Assembly (NCBI GenBank): GCA_013696365.1
Contig: JACCYS010000088.1
Location: 1 to 10,110, forward strand
Direction of reading: 5' to 3'
Length of the DNA: 10,110 nucleotides
DNA from: Nocardioidaceae bacterium
GTDB taxonomy: Bacteria > Actinomycetota > Actinomycetes > Propionibacteriales > Nocardioidaceae
Part shown: positions 1 through 6,182 of the stretch, in pieces
Numbering within the stretch: position 1 is the stretch's first letter
Layout of the letters: each line of letters opens with the position of its first letter
Notes under the pieces: model-generated
What the model was told of the DNA's origin: nothing
Seen by the model: the letters and a program-made list of their open reading frames with translations, nothing else
The model's database searches: none
Made by a program: the position numbers and the translations under genes

Positions 1-13
1 CATCACCTCGTCG

Positions 14-2038
14 TCACTTCATCATGGACGCGAGATTGTTCGGATCGGTCACCGGCCGCTGGCAGACGAACCCCCGGCATGCGTAGGCGGCGGGTCGCCC
101 TTGCACCAAGCCTCGGCCCTCCAACAACGGGACCGCTGAGGTCGACGGGACGTCAGCGCCATTGTCTGTGGCCGTGCCGGCCACCACCACCGCACCCGGC
201 GACGGCGAGGCGAGTGCCGCGCGATGCAGGGCATGCCGTGCCGGATCGTCGTCGGCACCGACAACCGCCACCTGGACCGGGCCAGCGAGCAGGGCTTCAG
301 CAACGGCCAGGCTCCACCCGGCGAACCGGGGTGCCTGCCGGGCCAACCCGGCAGCCGATGCCACCGCCCGTTCAGCCGCGAGCCGGTGTCGCGACGAGCC
401 GGTCGCCGATGCGAAGCCGAGCAGCGCGTTCGCGGCGGCCGAGGTGCCGGCGGGGCTGGCGTTGTCGGCCAGGTCGCGGGGTCGAGCCACTAAGGCTGCG
501 GCATCGTCCGCGGTGTCATGGAATCCACCGTCACGTGCGGCGAAGCCATGCAGCACCCGCTCCAACAGCCGCTCTGCGCGCTGCAGCCACACCTGATCTC
601 CGGTGGCTCCCAGCAGCGCTAGCCAAGCCTCGGCCACGCAGCCATAGTCGTCCAGCACACCCGCATTCGGCCCCGCAACCCCGTCACGTGAGGTGCGTAG
701 TAGTCGGCCGGCCGCGTCCAGATGGACTGAGGCCAGCAGCTCGCCACCGGCCATTGCTGCGTCGAGGTAGGTGGGCTCGTCGAGCAACACGCCCGCCTCC
801 GCCAACGCGGTGACGGCAAGCCCGTTCCAGGCGGCTACCACCTTGTCGTCGCGGCCAGGCTGGGCCCGTGCGGCCCGCGCGGTCAGCAAGCGCTCGCGGA
901 CCAGCGCCCAGCGCTCCGGATCGTCCGGGTCAGACCGCAACTGCAATACCGAGCTGCCGTGCTCGAAGGTGCCACTGGTGGTCACATCCAGCAAAGCCGA
1001 CGCCCACCGACCGTCCTCGTCGCCCAAGACCTCGATCAGCTGGGCGGGCGTCCAGACATACGTCGAGCCCTCCACCCCGTCGGTGTCGGCGTCCAACGCG
1101 GAGGCGAAGCCGCCCTCACGGGTGGCGAGGTCACGCAACAAGAAGTCGGCGGTCTGGGCGGCGACCCGCAACCCGAGCGGGTCAGCGGTCTGCCGCCACC
1201 AATGCAGATTCGCCCGCAGCAGCAGGGCGTTGTCATACAGCATCTTCTCGAAGTGCGGTACCACCCAGCCAGCATCGACGCTGTAGCGAGCGAACCCGCC
1301 GCCGAGCTGGTCGTACATCCCGCCGCGCGCCATCGCGGTCAACGTCGAGCTGGCCAACCCGAGGGCTTGCCCAGAACCGGTGCGGGCAGCCTGGCGCAAC
1401 AAGAACTCGCACACCATCGACGGCGGGAACTTCGGCGCGCCACCGAATCCGCCATGGGCGGCGTCGTGCTGGGCAGCCAGAGCCAGCATCGCTGCGTCCA
1501 GTGCCGGCGCATCAAGCGCAGGCCCCGGCATGGCCACGTTCGCACTCTGCAGCCGGGCCACCACGTCGGCCCCCACCTTGTCGATCTGGTCGCGCCGGTT
1601 CACCCAAGCGTCGGTGAGTGCTGCGAGCACCTGGCGAAACGACGGCATCCCGTGCCGTGGCTCCAGCGGAAAATACGTGCCGGCGAAGAACGGCATGCCT
1701 TCCGGGGTGAGCGCGCAGGTCATCGGCCAGCCCCCCTGGCCGGTCATGGCCTGCGTCGCGCCCATGTAGACCGCGTCCACATCGGGACGCTCCTCACGGT
1801 CAACCTTGATGCAGACGAAATGCTCGTTGAGGTAGTCGGCGGTGGGGCCGTCCTCGAAGGACTCGTGCGCCATCACATGACACCAGTGGCATGCGGCATA
1901 GCCGACGCTGAGCAGCACCGGCTTGGACTCCGAGCGGGCACGCTCGAACGCCTCGTCAGTCCAGGGCCACCAGTGCACCGGATTGTCGGCGTGCTGCAAC
2001 AGGTACGGGCTGGTGGAGCCCGCGAGGCGGTTGGTCAT
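14..2038 (-). CDS. DUF255 protein, thioredoxin-like domain plus alpha-barrel (YyaL/SSP411 family)
   Basis: This 674-residue protein matches the full length of the DUF255 family (bacterial YyaL, human SPATA20). The first 160 or so residues form a thioredoxin-like domain with a CHWC redox motif at residues 50-53, after the family's typical opening (NRLAGSTSPYLLQHADNPV). The rest resembles the alpha/alpha-barrel seen in N-acylglucosamine 2-epimerases. It carries the family signatures GGFGGAPKFP at 196-205 and PHFEKMLYDN at 261-270. No signal peptide or membrane segment is visible, so it is probably cytoplasmic. The ATG start is supported by AAAGGA six bases upstream and by the conserved N terminus. 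It is the third gene on the mca strand, as Rv1084 is in M. tuberculosis, but a 184-bp gap may give it its own promoter. The biochemical function of the family is not established; a thiol-redox or carbohydrate-related role is inference. The family assignment is secure. Confidence 0.95.
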   Translation of the reverse strand: MTNRLAGSTSPYLLQHADNPVHWWPWTDEAFERARSESKPVLLSVGYAACHWCHVMAHESFEDGPTADYLNEHFVCIKVDREERPDVDAVYMGATQAMTGQGGWPMTCALTPEGMPFFAGTYFPLEPRHGMPSFRQVLAALTDAWVNRRDQIDKVGADVVARLQSANVAMPGPALDAPALDAAMLALAAQHDAAHGGFGGAPKFPPSMVCEFLLRQAARTGSGQALGLASSTLTAMARGGMYDQLGGGFARYSVDAGWVVPHFEKMLYDNALLLRANLHWWRQTADPLGLRVAAQTADFLLRDLATREGGFASALDADTDGVEGSTYVWTPAQLIEVLGDEDGRWASALLDVTTSGTFEHGSSVLQLRSDPDDPERWALVRERLLTARAARAQPGRDDKVVAAWNGLAVTALAEAGVLLDEPTYLDAAMAGGELLASVHLDAAGRLLRTSRDGVAGPNAGVLDDYGCVAEAWLALLGATGDQVWLQRAERLLERVLHGFAARDGGFHDTADDAAALVARPRDLADNASPAGTSAAANALLGFASATGSSRHRLAAERAVASAAGLARQAPRFAGWSLAVAEALLAGPVQVAVVGADDDPARHALHRAALASPSPGAVVVAGTATDNGADVPSTSAVPLLEGRGLVQGRPAAYACRGFVCQRPVTDPNNLASMMK

Positions 2039-2222
2039 CGAGAGTCCTTTCCGCCGCTGCCGTCGACACGGGCCAGCCTAATGGGGGTGCATCGCCCGGG
2101 GTTTGGGCCAGAGCGGTGTCCGGGTTCGCCGGTGGGCCAACCAGCACTTGGTGCGCAAAGCACCCCATTGCCGCCGCCACGGTGCTTCCGGAACCACGCG
2201 GTGCTCGGCGTCGACCCCCGAC
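2039..2222. other. 184-bp intergenic region before the DUF255 gene
   Basis: This is the longest non-coding gap in the window. On the minus strand it holds a weak -10 candidate, TAGGCT (2075-2080), upstream of the DUF255 ribosome binding site, with no recognisable -35 box. It also contains a small hairpin (GGTGC at 2150-2154, loop GCAAA, GCACC at 2160-2164) without a T-tract, and an imperfect 16-bp palindrome centred on TTCCGGAA (2182-2197). No gene with family support is visible here. The gap makes separate transcription of DUF255 from the mca transcript plausible but does not prove it. Confidence 0.5.
2045..2050 (-). promoter_or_regulatory. Ribosome binding site of the DUF255 gene
   Basis: The minus strand reads AAAGGA here, six bases before the ATG at 2038. 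It is one of only two clear Shine-Dalgarno sequences in the window and fixes the start of the DUF255 gene. Confidence 0.7.
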
Positions 2223-2495
2223 TCAGCGAGCATCAGGCTCCGGACCGTCCGAGTGCGGCGGGTCGAGCGGTTCGGTCTCAGCGGAGTCTGACGGGTCTGC
2301 CGGCGCCCGGGCTGCGGGCGAGGGCTGCTCGTCGAAGTCGACGCGGCGCAGGTGCCTGGTGAAGCTGACCATCAGCAATGCGGTGGCAACGATGAGCCCG
2401 AGCACCACCACCAGCCCGAGCACCCCCGGGCGGGCGTCGTCTGGGCTGACCTGTGCCAGTGCTCCGCTCAGCAGCGCCGATGCCTGGTCACCCAT
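2223..2495 (-). CDS. Small single-pass membrane protein (Rv1083-like position)
   Basis: A 90-residue protein with one strongly hydrophobic segment at about residues 24-45 (GVLGLVVVLGLIVATALLMV), a short basic stretch just after it (RHLRRVDF), and an acidic, proline-rich C-terminal tail. The likely topology is N terminus outside, tail in the cytoplasm. I do not recognise a named domain. It begins 17 bp after the mca stop, on the same strand, so it is probably co-transcribed with mca. A small membrane protein occupies the same place between mca and the DUF255 gene in M. tuberculosis (Rv1083), which argues that the gene is real. Function is unknown; a membrane-anchoring or accessory role for its neighbours is only a guess. 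Confidence 0.8.
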   Translation of the reverse strand: MGDQASALLSGALAQVSPDDARPGVLGLVVVLGLIVATALLMVSFTRHLRRVDFDEQPSPAARAPADPSDSAETEPLDPPHSDGPEPDAR

Positions 2496-2507
2496 ACCCC
2501 CATCATG

Positions 2508-2514
2508 CCCCCTT
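2508..2514 (-). promoter_or_regulatory. Possible ribosome binding site overlapping the mca stop
   Basis: The minus strand reads AAGGGGG, overlapping the TAA stop of mca and 12 bases before the ATG at 2495. The spacing is longer than ideal. The overlap suggests that translation of the small membrane protein is coupled to that of mca. Confidence 0.4.
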
Positions 2515-3466
2515 AGGTTCCGGTGTGCGGCGGCCGGCTGACGCCGGCGAACAGATCGCTCTCGGGCAGCTCGGTGTTGACGTGACTGTGCACCAACTCG
2601 AAGTCCTCCGTCGGCCAGGCGGCCTGGTGCACCTCAAGCGGGCAGGCGAACCAGGCTCCCTCCGGATCGATCTGGGTCGCGTGCGCGAGCAGTGCCCGGT
2701 CGCGGACAGGGAACCACTCTGCACATGGCACTCGGGTGGTGATCCGCGCATCGTGCGCCGGGTCGGGCTTCCACTCGGCGAGTCGCTCGGCGTACGGCGA
2801 CTCCATCCCCCGCTGGACCATCTCGTCGTGCAACGCCTGGGTGCGTGCCCGGTGAAAGCTGTGGTGGTAATAGAGCTTCAGTGGCTGCCAGACCGCTCCC
2901 GCATCGGGGTATGCCGCCGCGTCCCCTGCCGCCGCGAAAGCCGCAACACTGACCTGGTGGCAGCGCACATGGTCGGGGTGCGGGTAGCCGCCGTTCTCGT
3001 CATAGGTCGTCACCACATGCGGCCGGAAGGTGCGCATCAGCCGCACCAGCGCTTCCATTTCCTCCTCCAGCGGCAGATCGGCGAAACATCCAGTGGGCAG
3101 CGGCGGGGGCGGGTCGCCCTCGGGGAACCCGGAGTCGACGAAGCCCAGCCAGTCCTGAGTGACGCCAAGGATCTCCCGTGCCCTGGTCATCTCCTGCCGA
3201 CGGATCTCGGCGATGTTGGCTAGCACGTCGGGGCGGTCCATGTTGGGGTTCAGGATCGATCCGCGCTCACCACCGGTACAGGTGACCACATGCACGTCCA
3301 CCCCTTCGGAGACGTAGCGAGCGGTCGAAGCCGCCCCCTTGCTGGACTCGTCGTCGGGATGTGCATGCACGTGCAACAGCCTCAGCGCCTCACCAGCGGT
3401 GCCGCCGACCGGATACGCAGCACCGGTGACAGGCTCGGTCGAGGGGTGGCTTGCTCGGTCAGACAC
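2513..3466 (-). CDS. mca: Mycothiol S-conjugate amidase
   Basis: Mca is a zinc amidase that cleaves mycothiol S-conjugates of electrophiles and drugs, releasing a mercapturic acid for export and GlcN-Ins for mycothiol recycling. The protein (317 residues from the GTG) has the LmbE/PIG-L fold. HAHPDDE at residues 34-40 supplies the predicted zinc ligands H36 and D39 and the base D38. YDENGGYPHPDH at 155-166 supplies the third ligand, H166. Lys43, in ESSKG right after the HPDDE motif, corresponds to the lysine typical of Mca; the deacetylase MshB has serine there. With CTGGERGSILNP and WLGFVDSG this separates Mca from MshB. The chosen GTG leaves about 28 residues before the conserved core, longer than in M. 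tuberculosis (288 residues in total), so the true start is not certain. It is divergent from the DUF4307 gene and precedes a small membrane-protein gene. Confidence 0.96.
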   Translation of the reverse strand: MSDRASHPSTEPVTGAAYPVGGTAGEALRLLHVHAHPDDESSKGAASTARYVSEGVDVHVVTCTGGERGSILNPNMDRPDVLANIAEIRRQEMTRAREILGVTQDWLGFVDSGFPEGDPPPPLPTGCFADLPLEEEMEALVRLMRTFRPHVVTTYDENGGYPHPDHVRCHQVSVAAFAAAGDAAAYPDAGAVWQPLKLYYHHSFHRARTQALHDEMVQRGMESPYAERLAEWKPDPAHDARITTRVPCAEWFPVRDRALLAHATQIDPEGAWFACPLEVHQAAWPTEDFELVHSHVNTELPESDLFAGVSRPPHTGT

Positions 3467-3483
3467 GCAGGCAAGAATGCAGC
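3467..3483. promoter_or_regulatory. Short divergent promoter region between mca and the DUF4307 gene
   Basis: Only 17 bp separate the two divergent starts. The AT-richer island GCAAGAATGC (3471-3480) offers -10-like hexamers on both strands: AAGAAT on plus (3473-3478, five bases before the ATG) and CATTCT on minus (3474-3479, seven bases before the GTG). Each keeps only the A2 and T6 of the actinobacterial TANNNT pattern. On plus, TTGCTC at 3451-3456 would be a -35 at 16-bp spacing. No Shine-Dalgarno fits in either direction, so both transcripts may be leaderless. This is inference. Confidence 0.4.
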
Positions 3484-3909
3484 ATGGCCAGAACCGACCC
3501 GGCGGCCGCCGCCCGTGCCGCCATGCCCGAGCGCTATGGGCGGCGCTCGCGCAGTGGCCGGGTGTTGTTCGTGCTGGTCCTGGCTGCCGTTGTAGTGGTG
3601 GGCGTCGGCTGGCTCCTGGATGCCGCCATCGAGGGCTCCACACCCGAAGTGGATGCCGGGGTGGTCGGCTTCGAAATCGTGTCGGACCGGCGAACCAAGC
3701 TGGACTTCGAAGTGCGGCGCTCGGTGGCAACGGCAGTGACCTGCGAGATCTACGCCCAGGCGACCGACAAGGCCATCGTCGGTGAACGCACAGTGGAGCT
3801 GGCATCGGCGGAGCCGGGCTCTCAGCGGACCACCGCTGCGATCGTCACCGAGCGCCGAGCCACCACTGCCCTGGTACGGGGTTGCTACCCTTCATCGTTT
3901 GCACCCTGA
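3484..3909 (+). CDS. DUF4307 membrane-anchored protein
   Basis: A 141-residue protein with a basic N-terminal cytoplasmic stretch (ERYGRRSRSGR), one transmembrane helix at about residues 26-45, and an extracytoplasmic domain of about 95 residues that should form a small beta-rich fold. Two cysteines, C87 and C134 (near the C terminus, in GCYP), lie outside the membrane and could form a disulfide. Topology and gene position match the actinobacterial DUF4307 family, exemplified by Rv1081c, which is also divergent from mca and upstream of greA. The ATG gives the usual short N terminus; an in-frame TTG at 3451 would lie inside mca and is not favoured. The function of the family is unknown. It lies 52 bp upstream of greA on the same strand. 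Confidence 0.85.
   Translation: MARTDPAAAARAAMPERYGRRSRSGRVLFVLVLAAVVVVGVGWLLDAAIEGSTPEVDAGVVGFEIVSDRRTKLDFEVRRSVATAVTCEIYAQATDKAIVGERTVELASAEPGSQRTTAAIVTERRATTALVRGCYPSSFAP
3886..3891 (+). promoter_or_regulatory. Possible -10 element for greA inside the DUF4307 gene end
   Basis: TACCCT, preceded by TTGC, fits the actinobacterial TANNNT -10 pattern and lies about 70 bases upstream of the greA start. No convincing -35 box sits at 16-18 bp. It could give greA a promoter separate from the DUF4307 gene, but this is a weak call from pattern alone. Confidence 0.25.
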
Positions 3910-3947
3910 GGCGGACTCACCAGTGTGGGCCCGTGCCGACGTATGAC

Positions 3948-3953
3948 GAGGAG
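3948..3953 (+). promoter_or_regulatory. Ribosome binding site of greA
   Basis: GAGGAG lies eight bases before the GTG at 3962, a standard spacing. It supports the GTG as the greA start. Confidence 0.75.
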
Positions 3954-3961
3954 CAGCACCC

Positions 3962-4471
3962 GTGTCCCAGCCGGTCGAGTCGAATGTCATCTGGCTCACC
4001 CAGGAGGCCAATGACCGCCTCCAGGAGGAGCTCGACCATCTCCGGGGTCCTGCCCGAGCAGACCTAGCGGCCCGCATCGGCGAGGCCCGCGACGAGGGTG
4101 ACCTGCGCGAGAACGGCGGGTATCACGCCGCCAAAGAGGAACAGGGCAAGGCCGAGGCGCGCATCCGTCAACTGGAGGACATGCTGCGCCGAGCCGAGGT
4201 GGGCGAGCCGCCCAAACCCGGCGACCCGATCGGGCCCGGGATGGTGGTGGCGGTGAAGTTCGCCGGTGACGACAAGACCGAGGAGTTCCTGCTCGGGTCT
4301 CGCGAGCTGCTTGCCCTCGACGACTCGGTCGAGATGGATGTGTACTCCCCGCAGAGTCCGCTGGGGAGCGCGGTACGCGGGCTCGACGTCGGTGAGTTCG
4401 CCTCCTACGACGCGCCGAACGGCCAGACGGTGACGCTCGAGATCGTCGGGGCAAAACCCTTCCGTAGTTGA
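3962..4471 (+). CDS. greA: Transcription elongation factor GreA
   Basis: GreA inserts its coiled coil into the secondary channel of RNA polymerase and stimulates cleavage of backtracked RNA, rescuing stalled complexes. The 169 residues cover the usual length. Residues 1-80 or so form the antiparallel coiled coil. The tip motif GDLRENGGYHAAKEEQ holds the acidic pair D47 and E50, equivalent to D41 and E44 of E. coli GreA, which coordinate the catalytic magnesium. The remainder is the FKBP-like C-terminal domain, ending in LEIVGAKP. With both acidic residues present it should be an active cleavage factor, not a Gre-fold inhibitor. The start is a GTG with a clear ribosome binding site. It lies downstream of the DUF4307 gene and upstream of a thioredoxin gene. 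Confidence 0.97.
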   Translation: MSQPVESNVIWLTQEANDRLQEELDHLRGPARADLAARIGEARDEGDLRENGGYHAAKEEQGKAEARIRQLEDMLRRAEVGEPPKPGDPIGPGMVVAVKFAGDDKTEEFLLGSRELLALDDSVEMDVYSPQSPLGSAVRGLDVGEFASYDAPNGQTVTLEIVGAKPFRS

Positions 4472-4478
4472 ACGGAAT

Positions 4479-4490
4479 AGCCGATCGGCT
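4479..4490. repeat. Perfect 12-bp palindrome between greA and the thioredoxin gene
   Basis: AGCCGATCGGCT equals its own reverse complement. It sits in the 38-bp gap between the greA stop and the thioredoxin ATG. The right arm (TCGGC, 4485-4489) can alternatively pair with GCCGA at 4502-4506, just before the start codon. It could be an operator half-site pair or an RNA hairpin. There is no T-tract, so it is not a standard intrinsic terminator. Confidence 0.6.
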
Positions 4491-4509
4491 CGGTGTCGTT
4501 GGCCGACGT

Positions 4510-4905
4510 ATGAACGCACCGACAACGGTCCTGACCGCCGGCGACTTCGAGCGGGCGGTCGGCGCAGACGGCATCGTGCTGGTCGACTTTTGGGCGGCCT
4601 GGTGTGGTCCCTGCCGCTCGTTCGCTCCGGTATTCGAGTCAGCGGCTGAGCAGCACACCGACATCACCTTCGCCAAGGTGGACACCGAGGCGGAGCAACA
4701 GCTGGCCGGCGGACTGGGGATCTCGTCCATCCCCACGTTGATGGCCTTCCGCGACGGCATACTGCTGCACGCGCAGGCCGGAGCCTTGCCCGCACCGGCG
4801 CTCGAACAACTCATCACCGCGGTGCGCGAGGTCGACATGGACGAGGTGCGCCGTAAAGTCGACGCCGAGGAGGCCGAGCGCGGCAGCGCATCCTCGGGCA
4901 CGTGA
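4510..4905 (+). CDS. Thioredoxin with short charged C-terminal extension (TrxB1-like)
   Basis: A 131-residue cytoplasmic protein with a complete thioredoxin fold. The active site WCGPC (C32, C35) follows VLVDFWAAW, and the cis-proline is P75 in SIPT. It should act as a general dithiol-disulfide reductase, normally recharged by thioredoxin reductase, which is not in this window. As I recall them, the motifs KVDTEAE, IPTLMAF and QAGALP resemble those of M. tuberculosis TrxB1 (Rv1471). The last 20 or so residues form a charged, probably helical tail (DEVRRKVDAEEAER) beyond the usual thioredoxin end. The ATG at 4510 gives the family-typical N terminus but lacks a clear ribosome binding site. A TTG at 4468, overlapping the greA stop, would add 14 residues and is less likely. 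The gene lies 38 bp after greA and converges on ilvA. Confidence 0.93.
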   Translation: MNAPTTVLTAGDFERAVGADGIVLVDFWAAWCGPCRSFAPVFESAAEQHTDITFAKVDTEAEQQLAGGLGISSIPTLMAFRDGILLHAQAGALPAPALEQLITAVREVDMDEVRRKVDAEEAERGSASSGT

Positions 4906-4929
4906 CCCCGCACCACAGAGTTATCGGGC

Positions 4930-6147
4930 TCAGGACTCGGCGACGACGAAGCCGGCGTTGCGCAGATCGGACAGCACCTGCAGACGGTGTGGATCGCCTC
5001 GCGTCTCCAGTTGCAGCGCAACCGCCACCTCGTCGACATGCAGCGCTGCTGACACCCGCTGGTGCACGACGTCGAGGACGTTGACCTTGGCGCCGCCCAG
5101 GTGGGTCAGCAGGCTCGCGAGTTGGCCCGGCCGGTCCGGGATCGTGACGGTGATCGACAGATAACGTCCAGCGGCGGCCAACCCGTGCCGCACCACCTGC
5201 ATCATCAGCAGCGGGTCGATGTTGCCGCCTGACAGCACGGCCACGACCGGTCCGTTGCAGAACAAGTCGGCGCGATCGCGATGTTCCAACAGGGCGGCGA
5301 CGGCAGCCGCCCCGCCGGGCTCGACGACCTGCTTGGCCCGCTCCAACAACAACAGCAACGCCTGTGACATCGACTCCTCGCTGACCGTCAGCATCTCGTC
5401 GACGTGGGTGGCAACCGATGCGAACGGCACGTCACCCGGGCGGCCCACGGCAATGCCGTCGGCCATGGTGGACATCGAGGCAAGCGGCACGGGCTCACCG
5501 GCGACAAGGCTGGGCTGATAGCTGTTCGCCCCCTCGGCCTGCACCCCGACAACCGTCACGTCTGGTCGGGACGCCTTGAGCACGAGCGCGACACCAGCGA
5601 GCAGCCCGCCACCGCCGCACGGGATCACCACGGTGGCAGCGTCGGGCACCTGCTCCAACAGCTCCAGGCCGAGCGTGCCCTGCCCGGCCACCACATCGGC
5701 GTGGTCGAAGGGGTGGATGAGAACAGCTCCGGTGCGGTCGGCGTAAGCCCGGGCGCTGACCAGCGCCTCGTCGATGCTCGCGCCGGCAAAGTGCACCTCG
5801 GCGCCGTAACCCCTGGTCGCATTTTCTTTAGGAATCGGCGCCCCATTGGGCATGAACACCACAGCGTGCGTGTCCAGCAGCGACGCCGCCAGGGCCACGC
5901 CTTGGGCATGGTTGCCGGCACTGGCCGCGACCACACCGGCCGCACGGTCCTCGGGGCTCAGCCGCGAGATGCGCACGTATGCGCCGCGGATCTTGAAGGA
6001 ACCGGCCCGCTGCAGGTTTTCGCACTTCAGCCGTACCGGCACCCCGAGCACCTGCTCCAGCCAACGCGAACGCTGGATGGGCGTCACCAGCGCAACATCC
6101 CCCAACACCTGTCGGGCGGCATGCACATCGGCGAGAGTCACCGTCAC
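4930..6147 (-). CDS. ilvA: Threonine ammonia-lyase (threonine deaminase) with ACT domain
   Basis: A PLP enzyme that converts L-threonine to 2-oxobutanoate and ammonia, the entry step to isoleucine. The 405-residue protein has the fold-type II catalytic domain. The PLP lysine is K52 in SFKIRGA, SAGNHAQG is at 76-83, and the glycine-rich phosphate-binding loop is CGGGGL at 177-182. A single ACT domain follows from about residue 325 (YLSITVTIPDRPGQLASLL), so allosteric control by amino acids is expected. One ACT domain and about 400 residues resemble the shorter threonine deaminase class; whether it serves biosynthesis or catabolism cannot be told here. Two GTG starts are possible, at 6147 and 6141. 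I prefer 6147 because a -10-like TACAGT ends six bases before it. It follows the PhoD-like gene on the same strand by 35 bp and its stop faces the thioredoxin stop across 24 bp. Confidence 0.95.
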   Translation of the reverse strand: MTVTLADVHAARQVLGDVALVTPIQRSRWLEQVLGVPVRLKCENLQRAGSFKIRGAYVRISRLSPEDRAAGVVAASAGNHAQGVALAASLLDTHAVVFMPNGAPIPKENATRGYGAEVHFAGASIDEALVSARAYADRTGAVLIHPFDHADVVAGQGTLGLELLEQVPDAATVVIPCGGGGLLAGVALVLKASRPDVTVVGVQAEGANSYQPSLVAGEPVPLASMSTMADGIAVGRPGDVPFASVATHVDEMLTVSEESMSQALLLLLERAKQVVEPGGAAAVAALLEHRDRADLFCNGPVVAVLSGGNIDPLLMMQVVRHGLAAAGRYLSITVTIPDRPGQLASLLTHLGGAKVNVLDVVHQRVSAALHVDEVAVALQLETRGDPHRLQVLSDLRNAGFVVAES

Positions 6148-6153
6148 CCGAGC

Positions 6154-6159
6154 ACTGTA
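6154..6159 (-). promoter_or_regulatory. Candidate -10 element for leaderless ilvA
   Basis: The minus strand reads TACAGT, matching TANNNT, with six bases between it and the GTG at 6147. That spacing would place the transcription start at the start codon, as in actinobacterial leaderless genes. No Shine-Dalgarno precedes the GTG, which fits. The -35 region is not recognisable. Confidence 0.4.
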
Positions 6160-6182
6160 GATCCCGCGGCGGCACTCAGGCG

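Noticed and set aside
959..2362. Long plus-strand open frame opposite the DUF255 gene
   Set aside because: Its translation is Arg/His/Gln/Gly-rich with no recognisable motif, as expected of antisense frames in GC-rich genes. The minus-strand frame has clear family signatures.
3467..3805. Upstream extension of the mca frame
   Set aside because: The frame stays open for about 113 codons before the GTG, but the extension is antisense to the DUF4307 gene, Arg/Pro-rich and absent from known Mca proteins.
4468..4509. TTG start for the thioredoxin overlapping the greA stop
   Set aside because: The TTGA overlap hints at translational coupling, but there is no ribosome binding site and the extra 14 residues do not belong to the thioredoxin fold.
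4906..4929. Bidirectional terminator between the thioredoxin and ilvA genes
   Set aside because: The 24-bp convergent gap invites one, but I see no stem longer than four pairs and no T-tract on either strand.
3996..5039. 1-kb minus-strand frame across greA and the thioredoxin gene
   Set aside because: It runs antisense to two unmistakable genes and its product is Arg/Ser/Pro-rich without motifs.
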